A DNA stretch of 7,889 nt from Acidobacteriota bacterium (lineage in GTDB: Bacteria > Acidobacteriota > Terriglobia > Terriglobales > Acidobacteriaceae), in NCBI GenBank assembly GCA_021799945.1, contig JAJYZK010000133.1:1-7889 (forward strand), in the 5' to 3' direction. The position numbers and the translations under genes were made by a program. Positions 1-6,001 of the stretch are shown here, one piece after another. Under the pieces are notes generated by a model. It saw nothing but the letters and a program-made list of their open reading frames with translations, did no database searches and was not told the DNA's origin. Every line of letters begins with the position of its first letter. The first letter of the stretch is position 1.

Positions 1-105
1 CCTGGCCGGCATCGTTCCGTTCGGCCGTAGATCGCGGAGGAACTGTCGGCCGCCAGGATGAAATGAGACAGAATTCTCCACAACGAGAAAGGTGAACCCA
101 TCTCC
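1..105. other. Leader region upstream of the mqnD-like gene, no gene called
   Basis: All three forward frames are stopped within this stretch: TAG at 28-30, TGA at 59-61 and TGA at 93-95. A short tail of an upstream forward gene could therefore end here, but no recognisable protein C-terminus is visible. The purine-rich AGAAAGG at 86-92 is the nearest Shine-Dalgarno-like stretch to the GTG at 106. Its spacing of 13 nt is long. I see no convincing promoter hexamers. Confidence 0.4.
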
Positions 106-1062
106 GTGAATGCCCGCTCCGCATCCCAGTCTTCCGCATCCCGGTCCGCCGCCTCCGATTCCGCCGTTTCCGATTCCGCCGCTTCGGATTTTGCGGATCG
201 GAGCTCCGACGCCGCCTCGAAGCCGCCGACCCGGGAAATCAGCATCGCGCACAGCCCCGACTCCGACGACGCCTTCATGTTTTATGGCTTGGCAACGAAC
301 AAGATCCGGGTTCCGGGGTACCGGTTCGCCCATACGCTCTGCGACATCGAGACCCTGAACCGCAAAGCGATCGACGAGGCCCTTTACGACGTAACCGCAA
401 TCTCCTTTCACGCCTATCCGTATCTGCAGGATCACTATGCCCTGATGGCCTGCGGCGGAAGCGTGGGCGAAGGGTACGGACCCATGGTGGTGGCCGGGCA
501 GCGTTTCGCCCCCGAACAGATTCGCGATCTGCGGATCGCGGCGCCCGGCGCCTTGACGACGGCTTACCTGACCCTGAAGCTCTTTGAGCCCGGCGTCCGG
601 GCCGAATTTATCCCCTTTGACAGGATCCTTCCCGAAGTAATGGCCGGCAACTTCGATGCCGGGCTCATCATCCACGAGGGGCAGCTTACCTACTCCGCCA
701 GCGGCCTCCACAAGGTGCTCGACTTGGGGCAGTGGTGGCGCCAGCAGACCGGACTGCCGCTGCCGCTGGGCGGCAACGCCATCCGCCGCAGCCTCGGGCC
801 TGAGGCGATGCAGGCCGTCACCCAGGCGCTCCGCAACAGCATTCAGCATGGCCTGGATCATCGCGAAGCCGCGCTGGAGTATGCTATGCAGTTTGCCCGC
901 GACCTCGATCCGCAGCTCGCCAACCGATTCGTCAGCATGTATGTGAATGACCGGACCCTCAACTATGGGGAGGATGGACGGGAGGCCATCCGCACGCTGC
1001 TCAAGATGGGCTACGAGAAGGGCGTCATCCCCCATGCCTGCCGGGTGGATTTTGTGGAGTAG
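106..1062 (+). CDS. mqnD: MqnD-family protein, probable 1,4-dihydroxy-6-naphthoate synthase
   Basis: This 318-residue protein belongs to the MqnA/MqnD periplasmic-binding-protein-like family. MqnD converts cyclic dehypoxanthine futalosine to 1,4-dihydroxy-6-naphthoate in the cytosolic futalosine route to menaquinone. The core starts near residue 44 (ISIAHSPDSDDAFMFYGL, residues 45-62). It continues with DIETLNRKAID (80-90), the TTAYLTLKLF segment (151-160) and FDRILPEVMAGNFDAGLIIH (171-190). His190, in the conserved IIHEGQLTY stretch, matches the position reported as catalytic in Thermus MqnD (recalled). The GTG start at 106 is chosen because the frame opens only after the TGA at 64-66 and no ATG occurs before residue 58, which is inside the core. 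The first ~43 residues are an oddity: Ser/Ala/Asp-rich, not part of the family fold and partly encoded by a 15-bp tandem repeat. The true start could lie further in at a non-ATG codon. No other mqn gene is in the window, so a relative acting on another small molecule cannot be excluded. Confidence 0.82.
   Translation: MNARSASQSSASRSAASDSAVSDSAASDFADRSSDAASKPPTREISIAHSPDSDDAFMFYGLATNKIRVPGYRFAHTLCDIETLNRKAIDEALYDVTAISFHAYPYLQDHYALMACGGSVGEGYGPMVVAGQRFAPEQIRDLRIAAPGALTTAYLTLKLFEPGVRAEFIPFDRILPEVMAGNFDAGLIIHEGQLTYSASGLHKVLDLGQWWRQQTGLPLPLGGNAIRRSLGPEAMQAVTQALRNSIQHGLDHREAALEYAMQFARDLDPQLANRFVSMYVNDRTLNYGEDGREAIRTLLKMGYEKGVIPHACRVDFVE
154..198 (+). repeat. 15-bp tandem repeat inside the mqnD N-terminal extension
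   Basis: Two near-identical units, tccgattccgccgtt (154-168) and tccgattccgccgct (169-183), are followed by a degenerate third unit, tcggattttgcggat (184-198). The 15-bp period keeps the reading frame and encodes repeated SDSA(V/A)-like pentapeptides. Related Ser-Ala units upstream (about 118-153) suggest an older expansion. Confidence 0.75.
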
Positions 1063-1139
1063 CCTATCAATCCGGTCTCTTCGCCGCGGCTTCTCCCGCA
1101 ACCTGCGATTACAAAACTCTTACGCACAGGGTTCCGGCG

Positions 1140-1157
1140 CGCTGATAGCGTTTTATT
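1140..1157 (+). terminator. Weak candidate intrinsic terminator after mqnD
   Basis: A short hairpin, CGCT-GAT-AGCG (1140-1150), is followed directly by TTTTATT. The stem is only 4 bp plus a possible G-T wobble, and it lies 77 bp beyond the mqnD stop. Termination here is therefore possible but weakly supported. The placement would separate mqnD from the desaturase gene. Confidence 0.25.
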
Positions 1158-1235
1158 CAGGGCCGGGCGAACTGCGCCGCAGCCGTCGAGCCTCAATCGC
1201 TCCGATATTGCAACGGAAGGAACCGCGTAAACATC

Positions 1236-2207
1236 ATGCCGGCCGAGCTTTTGGAAGAATTTCCCGTAGAAGGAATCCGAGTAGAGGCTGTTCCGTCTCC
1301 CGCATCCTCCTTGCAACAAAAAGCGGCCGCCTCTCGGGCCTCCGGCTCCGTGCTTCCGACGCTGGGCCGAGCCGCACAGGGTGGCCAGACCAACTGGATC
1401 ACCACTGGCTTTATGGCCGCCTTCCACTTGCTGGCGATCGCGGCTCTTTTCGTGTTTACCTGGAAGGCCTTCCTGTGCGCCGCGGTGCTTTGGATTCTGG
1501 CCATCAATATGGGCATCGGGATGGGATACCATCGCCTGCTGACCCACCGCGGCTACGTCGCTCCCAAGTGGATCGAGTACTTTCTGGCCGTCTGCGGAAC
1601 GCTCTCCCTGGAAGGTGGACCGATCTTCTGGGTGGCCACGCACCGGCTGCATCACCAACTCTCGGACCGCCCGGGCGACCCCCATACCCCGCACGATGGC
1701 GGATGGTGGGCGCATGCGGGCTGGATTCTCTCCGGAGCCGCGCTGCATCACCAGACCGCGCTCATGGCCCGTTTCGCTCCCGATCTGGCCAAAGACCGCT
1801 TCCACGTGTTGCTCAGCAAATATCACTATGTGCCTCTGACCGCCGTGGGCCTAATCCTGCTGGCGGTGGGCGGCTGGCGCTGCGTGCTCTGGGGCATCTT
1901 TCTCCGGGTGACGCTGGGTCTGCACGCCACATGGCTGGTGAACTCGGCCACTCATATGTGGGGCAGCCGTCGCTTTGCGACGCGGGACGATTCCCGCAAC
2001 AACTGGTGGGTGGCCCTGATGACCGGCGGCGAAGGCTGGCACAACAATCACCATGCTCATCCCGTCTCCGCCCGGCATGGACTGGCCTGGTATGAGATCG
2101 ACCCGAATTACTACGGCATCTGGCTGCTCGAGAAGCTCGGCTTGGCCCGCAGCGTCAAGATCGCCCAGTTCGATCCCAAAGATCCTCGCCCCGCCGGCGC
2201 TTCCTGA
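1236..2207 (+). CDS. Membrane acyl desaturase (delta-9 type, three histidine boxes)
   Basis: This 323-residue integral membrane di-iron fatty acid desaturase would use O2 and an external electron donor to put a cis double bond into acyl-CoA or acyl-lipid chains, tuning membrane fluidity. The metal-ligand boxes are all present in order: HRLLTH (99-104), HRLHH (136-140) and HNNHH (269-273). A further NSATH (236-240) matches the additional His site of the stearoyl-CoA desaturase class. Hydrophobic segments at about 56-75, 78-96, 113-131, 160-170 and 199-225 fit the usual four-helix plus re-entrant layout. The length is normal for bacterial acyl-CoA desaturases without a cytochrome b5 domain. The ATG at 1236 is preceded by GGAAGGA (1215-1221), a spacing of 14 nt, which is longer than ideal. 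The first ~50 residues are Ala/Ser-rich and not conserved. No ferredoxin or reductase gene is adjacent, so the electron donor must come from elsewhere. Chain-length and position specificity cannot be read from the sequence. Confidence 0.92.
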   Translation: MPAELLEEFPVEGIRVEAVPSPASSLQQKAAASRASGSVLPTLGRAAQGGQTNWITTGFMAAFHLLAIAALFVFTWKAFLCAAVLWILAINMGIGMGYHRLLTHRGYVAPKWIEYFLAVCGTLSLEGGPIFWVATHRLHHQLSDRPGDPHTPHDGGWWAHAGWILSGAALHHQTALMARFAPDLAKDRFHVLLSKYHYVPLTAVGLILLAVGGWRCVLWGIFLRVTLGLHATWLVNSATHMWGSRRFATRDDSRNNWWVALMTGGEGWHNNHHAHPVSARHGLAWYEIDPNYYGIWLLEKLGLARSVKIAQFDPKDPRPAGAS

Positions 2208-2208
2208 G

Positions 2209-2227
2209 CCGGGCTGCGAGGGCCCGG
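2209..2227 (+). terminator. GC hairpin just after the desaturase stop, possible terminator
   Basis: CCGGGC (2209-2214) pairs with GCCCGG (2222-2227) around a 7-nt loop, starting 2 nt after the TGA stop. No T-tract follows, so it does not meet the intrinsic terminator definition. It could act in 3'-end stabilisation or factor-assisted termination. Confidence 0.3.
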
Positions 2228-2475
2228 ACCCGCCAGATTTCGGCATCGCGGCGCTCTTTGCAAGAACGCTCCGGCCTGAGACATCCTTGAGACTTTGACG
2301 CTGCCGGCCGTTTGCAGAGCCCGGTTGCAGAACGGGCCGCCGCCAGCGAGCGACGCGCCAGATCTAGCATCCCGGCGACTCCCTCCGCAAATGGCGGGGC
2401 GTTTGACTGGGTGCGAATCCGTTGTTCAATACGCCGCTTGCGGGGCGAATCAGAAATTCGTACCGGAACAATCGT

Positions 2476-2490
2476 GGATTCTTCGAATCC
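2476..2490. repeat. Perfect 6-bp inverted repeat GGATTC-TTC-GAATCC
   Basis: GGATTC (2476-2481) and GAATCC (2485-2490) form a perfect hairpin with a 3-nt loop, which two flanking wobble pairs could extend. The right arm is one of four copies of CGAATCC in this gap (2414, 2484, 2589 and 2603). Confidence 0.5.
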
Positions 2491-2581
2491 GTTTGGCCAA
2501 ATGCCCGCCAACTCCGCTCAGAACGACGGTGCATTTGTGAGGCGAGCTTCCGACTCGGAGCGCACGTGTCCTGTCTCCGAA

Positions 2582-2609
2582 GTTCGACCGAATCCGTTCG
2601 ACCGAATCC
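2582..2609 (+). repeat. Exact 14-bp tandem repeat upstream of dnaX
   Basis: The unit gttcgaccgaatcc occurs twice in direct contact (2582-2595 and 2596-2609). It overlaps the first CGAAGTTCG 9-mer (2578-2586) and contains the CGAATCC word repeated elsewhere in the gap. No coding function is evident. Confidence 0.75.
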
Positions 2610-2612
2610 ATG

Positions 2613-2645
2613 TCCTCCTGAGCGCAGCGAAGGATCTGCTTTTTC
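2613..2645. repeat. Dispersed-type intergenic repeat (CCTGAGCGCAGCGAAGGAT core)
   Basis: The core at 2616-2634 has the imperfect dyad typical of a short intergenic repeat that I recall occurring many times in acidobacterial and some other genomes, usually as tcctgagcgaagcgaaggatct. It is followed by ctgctttttc. Only one copy lies in this window, so its repetitive nature rests on recalled knowledge. Whether it acts as an RNA structure, a protein-binding site or a selfish palindromic element is unknown. Confidence 0.5.
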
Positions 2646-2689
2646 AAGGATTTCCGCAGCGCAGTCCGGGCTCGAATCAGGCTTGAAAC

Positions 2690-2717
2690 TTCGCAGGCGC
2701 CACGCACGGTCTACAAT
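2690..2717 (+). promoter_or_regulatory. Candidate sigma-70 promoter for dnaX
   Basis: TTCGCA (2690-2695, 4 of 6 matches to TTGACA) and TACAAT (2712-2717, 5 of 6 to TATAAT) are separated by 16 bp. Transcription would start near 2724, leaving a leader of about 63 nt before the ATG at 2787. The hexamer pair is bracketed by the perfect inverted repeat AACTTCG (2687-2693) and CGAAGTT (2718-2724), which could be an operator. TTGAAA at 2683-2688 is a better -35 word, but it would leave a spacer of 23 bp. Confidence 0.4.
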
Positions 2718-2786
2718 CGAAGTTCGGGCGCGCAGCCGATCCGGCGCCGTTCCGCCTGCGGTCTTCTGACCCGCCCGCCGATCCGC

Positions 2787-4772
2787 ATGGCCTATCAGGT
2801 ACTCGCCCGCAAATATCGTCCGCAGCGCTTCTCCGATGTCGCCGGTCAGGAGCACGTAACGCGCACCCTGCGCAACGCGCTGGACCAGGGTCGGATCGCT
2901 CACGGATACATCTTCAGCGGCCACCGCGGCATCGGCAAGACCACCATCGCCAGAATCCTGGCGATGGGATTGAACTGCAGAACGGCCATCGGCGAGGCCG
3001 GCCGGCCGGATCCGGAGCCCTGCGGGAGCTGCGACTCCTGCCGGGAGATACGCGTCGGGGGCTCGCTCGACATGATCGAGATCGACGCCGCCACGAATCG
3101 CGGCATCGACGAGATCCGCGAGCTGCGGGATGCCGCGCGCTACAGCCCCGCGCGCGACCGGTACAAGATTTATCTGCTGGACGAGGCCCACCAGATTACC
3201 GATGCGGCCTTCAATGCCCTGTTGAAGATTCTCGAAGAGCCGCCGGCGCATGTGGTCTTCATGATGGCCACCACCCAGCCGGAGGACATCCCGCAGACCA
3301 TCCGGTCGCGCTGCCAGCATTTCAGCTTCCATGCCGTGCCGTATGAGGATATTCTCGCGCAATTGACCGCGGTTGCCCGGGAGGAATCGATCGACGCGGA
3401 GCCCGGAGCGCTGGCTCTGCTGTCGGAGGCCGGGGACGGCTCCATGCGCGATGCCCTGTCCATCATGGACCAGGCCATCGCCGGCGCGCCGACGCCGGAC
3501 GGCAGGTCGCGGATCGCAGCCAGCGACATCCTTGCGTTGTTGGGGAGCGCGCCCAACGCGGCCTTCGAACGCCTGCTGGAGCTCATCGCCGGGGGCGCGA
3601 GCGCGGATCTCATGGAGGAGCTGGACCGCCTGCTCGGCGCCGGAGTCAGCCCTGCGCAACTGGCCCGCCAGATCGTCCGCTACCTGCGCAATTGCCTGAT
3701 GGCGAAGATCGGCGGGGAAAACTCCGCCCTGCTGCAGATCTCAGCGGATGAGAAGGCGCGCGCGCAGCGCACCGCCGCGCTCTACTCGGAAGAAGACCTC
3801 ACCCGATATCTGCAGGTCATGCTGCGCACCTTCGACGGGTTGAATTACCGGCAGGAGCCCCGCCTTCACCTGGAACTCGGCCTGCTCAAGCTGGTTCACC
3901 TACAGCGTCTGATTCCGCTCGAAGCCATTCTCAGCAGCCTTCCCGGAGTCTCCAACCCCCAGGCCAGATCCGCCAGTCCGACGCCCAGCGCGGCATCGGG
4001 GAGGGCGCATGCCGGCGCGGCTCGGAGTCAAGACTCCCTCGCCCTGCCCAGCCCATCGACCGATATCCCGAAACAGCGGCTCTCCGGCCGTCCTCCCCAC
4101 GTGGGGCCGGCAGAGGCTACGGATTCGGGCAATTCCGAAGCCTTCGCCGATGCTCCCCGGCCGGCCTCCGCATCGGTTCCTCATGCGCCCGACGAGCCGG
4201 CGTCGCCTGCATCGACGCAGCGAGGCGCCGGCGACCGCTACCCGGAGGAGCAGAACTGGATTCGCCTGAACGCCCAGGCTTCCAACGGAGAAGCGATATC
4301 CAGCGGACCGACGACGGCTCCCGCGCTCGATCCGGCGCAACGCGCGGCGCAGCAGCCCCCGGCATCGGGCGGAGCCGATCTGGCCGGCCTGCGCGCGCGC
4401 ATCTGCGCGGCGCTCGCCGCCCAAGGACACGACACCCCGGCCGGCCTGCTGGATGCCGGCCAATGGCGGATCCAGCAGGATGGCGCGATCCAGGTCGAGA
4501 TTGGCGTCAAGAAGACCCTGCTGGACCTGGTCATGAGCGCCGAAACCTGGAGCATTGTGCGGGAGGTTCTGCGCGCAGCGGGAACTGGGGAGAAGATGAC
4601 CGTGGTTCCCGGAGAGACATCCGGCGCGGCGCCGGCCTCCCGACGCCCGCCGCCTGTCGGCAGCATTCAGTCCGAGGCGCTGAGCCATCCCCTGGTGCTG
4701 CAGGCCCAGGAGATATTCCACGCCGAGGTGCGCAGCGTCTTGGACCTGCGGGAGTCCCCGCGGCGGGATTGA
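2787..4772 (+). CDS. dnaX: DNA polymerase III subunit gamma/tau
   Basis: This 661-residue AAA+ protein is the motor of the clamp loader and, in its long form, holds the replicative polymerase and helicase together. The N-terminus MAYQVLARKYRPQRFSDVAGQ is diagnostic. The Walker A motif GHRGIGKT is at 45-52, zinc-binding cysteines are at 64, 79, 82 and 85, and the Walker B stretch LLDEAH is at 130-135. The arginine-finger SRC is at 174-176 and the sensor-2 motif GSMRDALS at 218-225. The collar domain runs to about 385. A Pro/Ala/Ser-rich linker follows (about 390-530), then a C-terminal domain (about 530-661) ending in HPLVLQAQEIFHAEVRSVLDLR-like sequence of the tau type. No A-rich slippery run is visible around the end of the conserved part, so there is no sign of the programmed frameshift that makes gamma in E. 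coli. The ATG at 2787 has no clear Shine-Dalgarno but fits the family start exactly. ybaB and recR follow on the same strand. Confidence 0.97.
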   Translation: MAYQVLARKYRPQRFSDVAGQEHVTRTLRNALDQGRIAHGYIFSGHRGIGKTTIARILAMGLNCRTAIGEAGRPDPEPCGSCDSCREIRVGGSLDMIEIDAATNRGIDEIRELRDAARYSPARDRYKIYLLDEAHQITDAAFNALLKILEEPPAHVVFMMATTQPEDIPQTIRSRCQHFSFHAVPYEDILAQLTAVAREESIDAEPGALALLSEAGDGSMRDALSIMDQAIAGAPTPDGRSRIAASDILALLGSAPNAAFERLLELIAGGASADLMEELDRLLGAGVSPAQLARQIVRYLRNCLMAKIGGENSALLQISADEKARAQRTAALYSEEDLTRYLQVMLRTFDGLNYRQEPRLHLELGLLKLVHLQRLIPLEAILSSLPGVSNPQARSASPTPSAASGRAHAGAARSQDSLALPSPSTDIPKQRLSGRPPHVGPAEATDSGNSEAFADAPRPASASVPHAPDEPASPASTQRGAGDRYPEEQNWIRLNAQASNGEAISSGPTTAPALDPAQRAAQQPPASGGADLAGLRARICAALAAQGHDTPAGLLDAGQWRIQQDGAIQVEIGVKKTLLDLVMSAETWSIVREVLRAAGTGEKMTVVPGETSGAAPASRRPPPVGSIQSEALSHPLVLQAQEIFHAEVRSVLDLRESPRRD

Positions 4773-4837
4773 ACCGGGGCTCCGCACGAAATGTATCGAG
4801 ACGCGCCGCGGTGGAACGCGCTCGCGGGCTCCAGAGA

Positions 4838-4843
4838 GCAGGA
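4838..4843 (+). promoter_or_regulatory. Ribosome binding site that favours the TTG start of ybaB
   Basis: CAGGAA lies about 6 nt before the TTG at 4849. The alternative in-frame ATG at 4864 is preceded by gttgaatcctttgaaa, with no Shine-Dalgarno. This favours TTG as the initiation codon. Confidence 0.55.
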
Positions 4844-4848
4844 AAACG

Positions 4849-5175
4849 TTGAATCCTTTGAAAATGCAGGAAATGCTCACGCAGGCCCGCCAGATGCAGG
4901 AGCAGATGCAGGAGAAGCTCAGGCAGACTGTGGTGGAAGCCTCCTCGGGCGGCGGAGCCGTAAACGTGACCATGAACGGGCAGAAGCAGATTCTCAAGCT
5001 GAAGATCGACGCCGCGGCGGTGGCCAGCCTGAGCTCCGGGCCCGAAGATGTGGAGCTGCTGGAGGATCTGATTGCCGCGGCCGTCAACGAAGCCGGGCGG
5101 CGCGCCGATGAGGCGATGAAATCGAGCCTGGGAGCCATGCTCGGCGGATTGAATCTGCCGCCGGGTCTGCTGTAG
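4849..5175 (+). CDS. ybaB: YbaB/EbfC family nucleoid-associated protein
   Basis: This 108-residue homodimeric DNA-binding protein is found between dnaX and recR in many bacteria. EbfC in Borrelia and YbaB in E. coli bind DNA and associate with the nucleoid. The N-terminal helix is Gln/Met-rich (QARQMQEQMQEKL, residues 12-24). A beta segment follows (GGAVNVTMNGQKQILKLKID, 35-54), then the conserved LLEDLIAAAVNEAGRRADE helix (70-88) and the terminal GGLNLPPGLL. Length and order match the family. It begins with TTG, supported by a well-placed CAGGA; the ATG at 4864 would only remove five residues. The gap to dnaX is 76 bp and to recR 74 bp, so the three genes probably share transcription. How it contributes to recombination or repair is not settled in the family. 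Confidence 0.93.
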   Translation: MNPLKMQEMLTQARQMQEQMQEKLRQTVVEASSGGGAVNVTMNGQKQILKLKIDAAAVASLSSGPEDVELLEDLIAAAVNEAGRRADEAMKSSLGAMLGGLNLPPGLL

Positions 5176-5176
5176 T

Positions 5177-5214
5177 TCGCCACCGAACCGCCCTCATCCG
5201 GCGAGCGATTTTTT
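5177..5214 (+). terminator. Weak hairpin plus T-run between ybaB and recR
   Basis: TCGCC (5177-5181) can pair with GGCGA (5200-5204), and a run of six T follows at 5209-5214. The stem is only 5 bp with an 18-nt loop. At most this is a leaky terminator or attenuator within the dnaX-ybaB-recR unit. The T-run is the most AT-rich patch nearby and could equally serve translation of recR by keeping the leader open. Confidence 0.22.
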
Positions 5215-5249
5215 ATTGCAGGCGACTTTCCAGGGGGGACGGGAGTTCC

Positions 5250-5855
5250 TTGAGCCAATTTGCCGAACCAATGACGCGGCTCATCGAGGAGCTGCGCAAG
5301 CTGCCGGGAATCGGCGCCAAAAGCGCGCAGCGCCTGGCCTTTCACATTCTTCGCTCACCCGCGGCGGAGGCCGAAGCCCTGGCCGACGCGGTGCGGGAGT
5401 TGAAGAGCAAGCTCCGGCTCTGCTCCACCTGCAACAACATCACCGACATCGACCCCTGCCGCTACTGCGCCAGCCCCACCCGCAGCCGCCGGATCATCTG
5501 CGTCGTGGAGGAGCCGGGCAACATTGCCGTGGTGGAGAAGACCCGCAGCTACAACGGCCTCTACCACGTGCTGCATGGAACGCTCTCCGCCCTGCATGGC
5601 GTGGGTCCCGAGCACCTGCGCACGGAGAGCCTGATGGACCGGCTCGAGCAGGGCGAGGTGGAGGAGGTGATTCTGGCCACCAATCCGACGGTCGAAGGAG
5701 AAGCGACAGCGGCATACCTTGCCGGCCTGCTGCGCGCCGCATCGGTCCGCATCACGCGCATCGCAACGGGAGTTCCCGCCGGCAGCGACATCGAGTTCGC
5801 CGATGAAGTCACGATGACCCGCGCCATGGAGGGCCGCCGCGAAGTAAAGTACTGA
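5250..5855 (+). CDS. recR: Recombination mediator protein RecR
   Basis: RecR (201 residues, standard length) forms a ring-like clamp with RecO/RecF partners and helps load RecA at single-strand gaps. The domains are in the usual order: helix-hairpin-helix (LRKLPGIGAKSAQRLA, 15-30) and a four-cysteine zinc site (C58, C61, C70, C73). The Toprim domain includes VVEEPGNIAVVEK (85-97) and ATNPTVEGEATAAYLA (143-158). The C-terminal segment GVPAGSDIEFADEVTMTRA (174-192) completes it. The TTG at 5250 is preferred over the ATG at 5271 because it includes the conserved FAEPMTRLI start of the family. It is preceded by GGGAG (5241-5245, spacing 4 nt) and AGGGGGG (5232-5238). It is the last gene of the forward dnaX cluster and faces the SRPBCC pseudogene tail to tail. 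Confidence 0.96.
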   Translation: MSQFAEPMTRLIEELRKLPGIGAKSAQRLAFHILRSPAAEAEALADAVRELKSKLRLCSTCNNITDIDPCRYCASPTRSRRIICVVEEPGNIAVVEKTRSYNGLYHVLHGTLSALHGVGPEHLRTESLMDRLEQGEVEEVILATNPTVEGEATAAYLAGLLRAASVRITRIATGVPAGSDIEFADEVTMTRAMEGRREVKY

Positions 5856-5982
5856 GGCCGCCGATGCCCGCAACTGCCCTCTGCCCAACGGGGCTGCCGC
5901 CGGATGAACGCAAACCCCGGCCCTTGAAGCTTTGCGCAGAGAAACGATTCCTGCCGTGCTCCAGACATTCCTCGATCGCTTC

Positions 5983-5996
5983 GAGCCTTTCGGCTC
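5983..5996. terminator. Hairpin in the convergent gap after recR
   Basis: GAGCC (5983-5987) and GGCTC (5992-5996) form a 5-bp stem. Read on the minus strand the loop is GAAA, a stable tetraloop. It lies between recR and the convergently oriented SRPBCC remnant, a sensible place for a bidirectional terminator, but neither strand has a T-tract. The rest of 5856-6001 shows nothing recognisable. Confidence 0.25.
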
Positions 5997-6001
5997 CCTG
6001 C

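Larger units (their letters stand above)
2208..2786. other. 579-bp intergenic region rich in short repeats, no credible gene
   Basis: Open frames here on either strand look like neither known proteins nor coding sequence with a start signal, and those on the minus strand merely run antisense into dnaX. The region holds a GC hairpin right after the desaturase stop (2209-2227). It also has a direct 7-mer repeat ttgcaga (2312-2318, 2325-2331) within a small hairpin, four copies of CGAATCC, a 14-bp tandem repeat, a dispersed-type repeat (2613-2645), two copies of CGAAGTTCG and a plausible dnaX promoter. It may be decayed sequence plus regulatory DNA for dnaX. Confidence 0.6.

Noticed and set aside
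1011..1826. 271-codon minus-strand open frame opposite the desaturase
   Set aside because: It is antisense to the desaturase histidine-box region, with no independent start signal or known motif.
947..2095. 382-codon plus-strand open frame overlapping the end of mqnD and the desaturase
   Set aside because: It lies in another frame of two well-supported genes and is Arg/Ser/Gly-rich with no conserved motif.
2582..2726. SOS (LexA) box or CRISPR array
   Set aside because: The GTTC and CGAA words do not have the spacing of the LexA motifs I know. The repeats are too short, too few and not separated by unique spacers of constant length.
2364..3659. 431-codon minus-strand open frame opposite dnaX
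   Set aside because: It is antisense to the well-conserved ATPase domain of DnaX, is Arg/Ala/Gly-rich as expected of a GC-rich shadow frame, and resembles no known protein.
3900..5345. 481-codon minus-strand open frame across the dnaX 3' end, ybaB and the start of recR
   Set aside because: It runs antisense through three recognised genes and the gaps between them. Its composition is that of a shadow frame.
5983..5996. Strong bidirectional terminator between recR and the SRPBCC remnant
   Set aside because: The stem is only 5 bp with no T-tract on either strand, so it is listed only as a weak hairpin.
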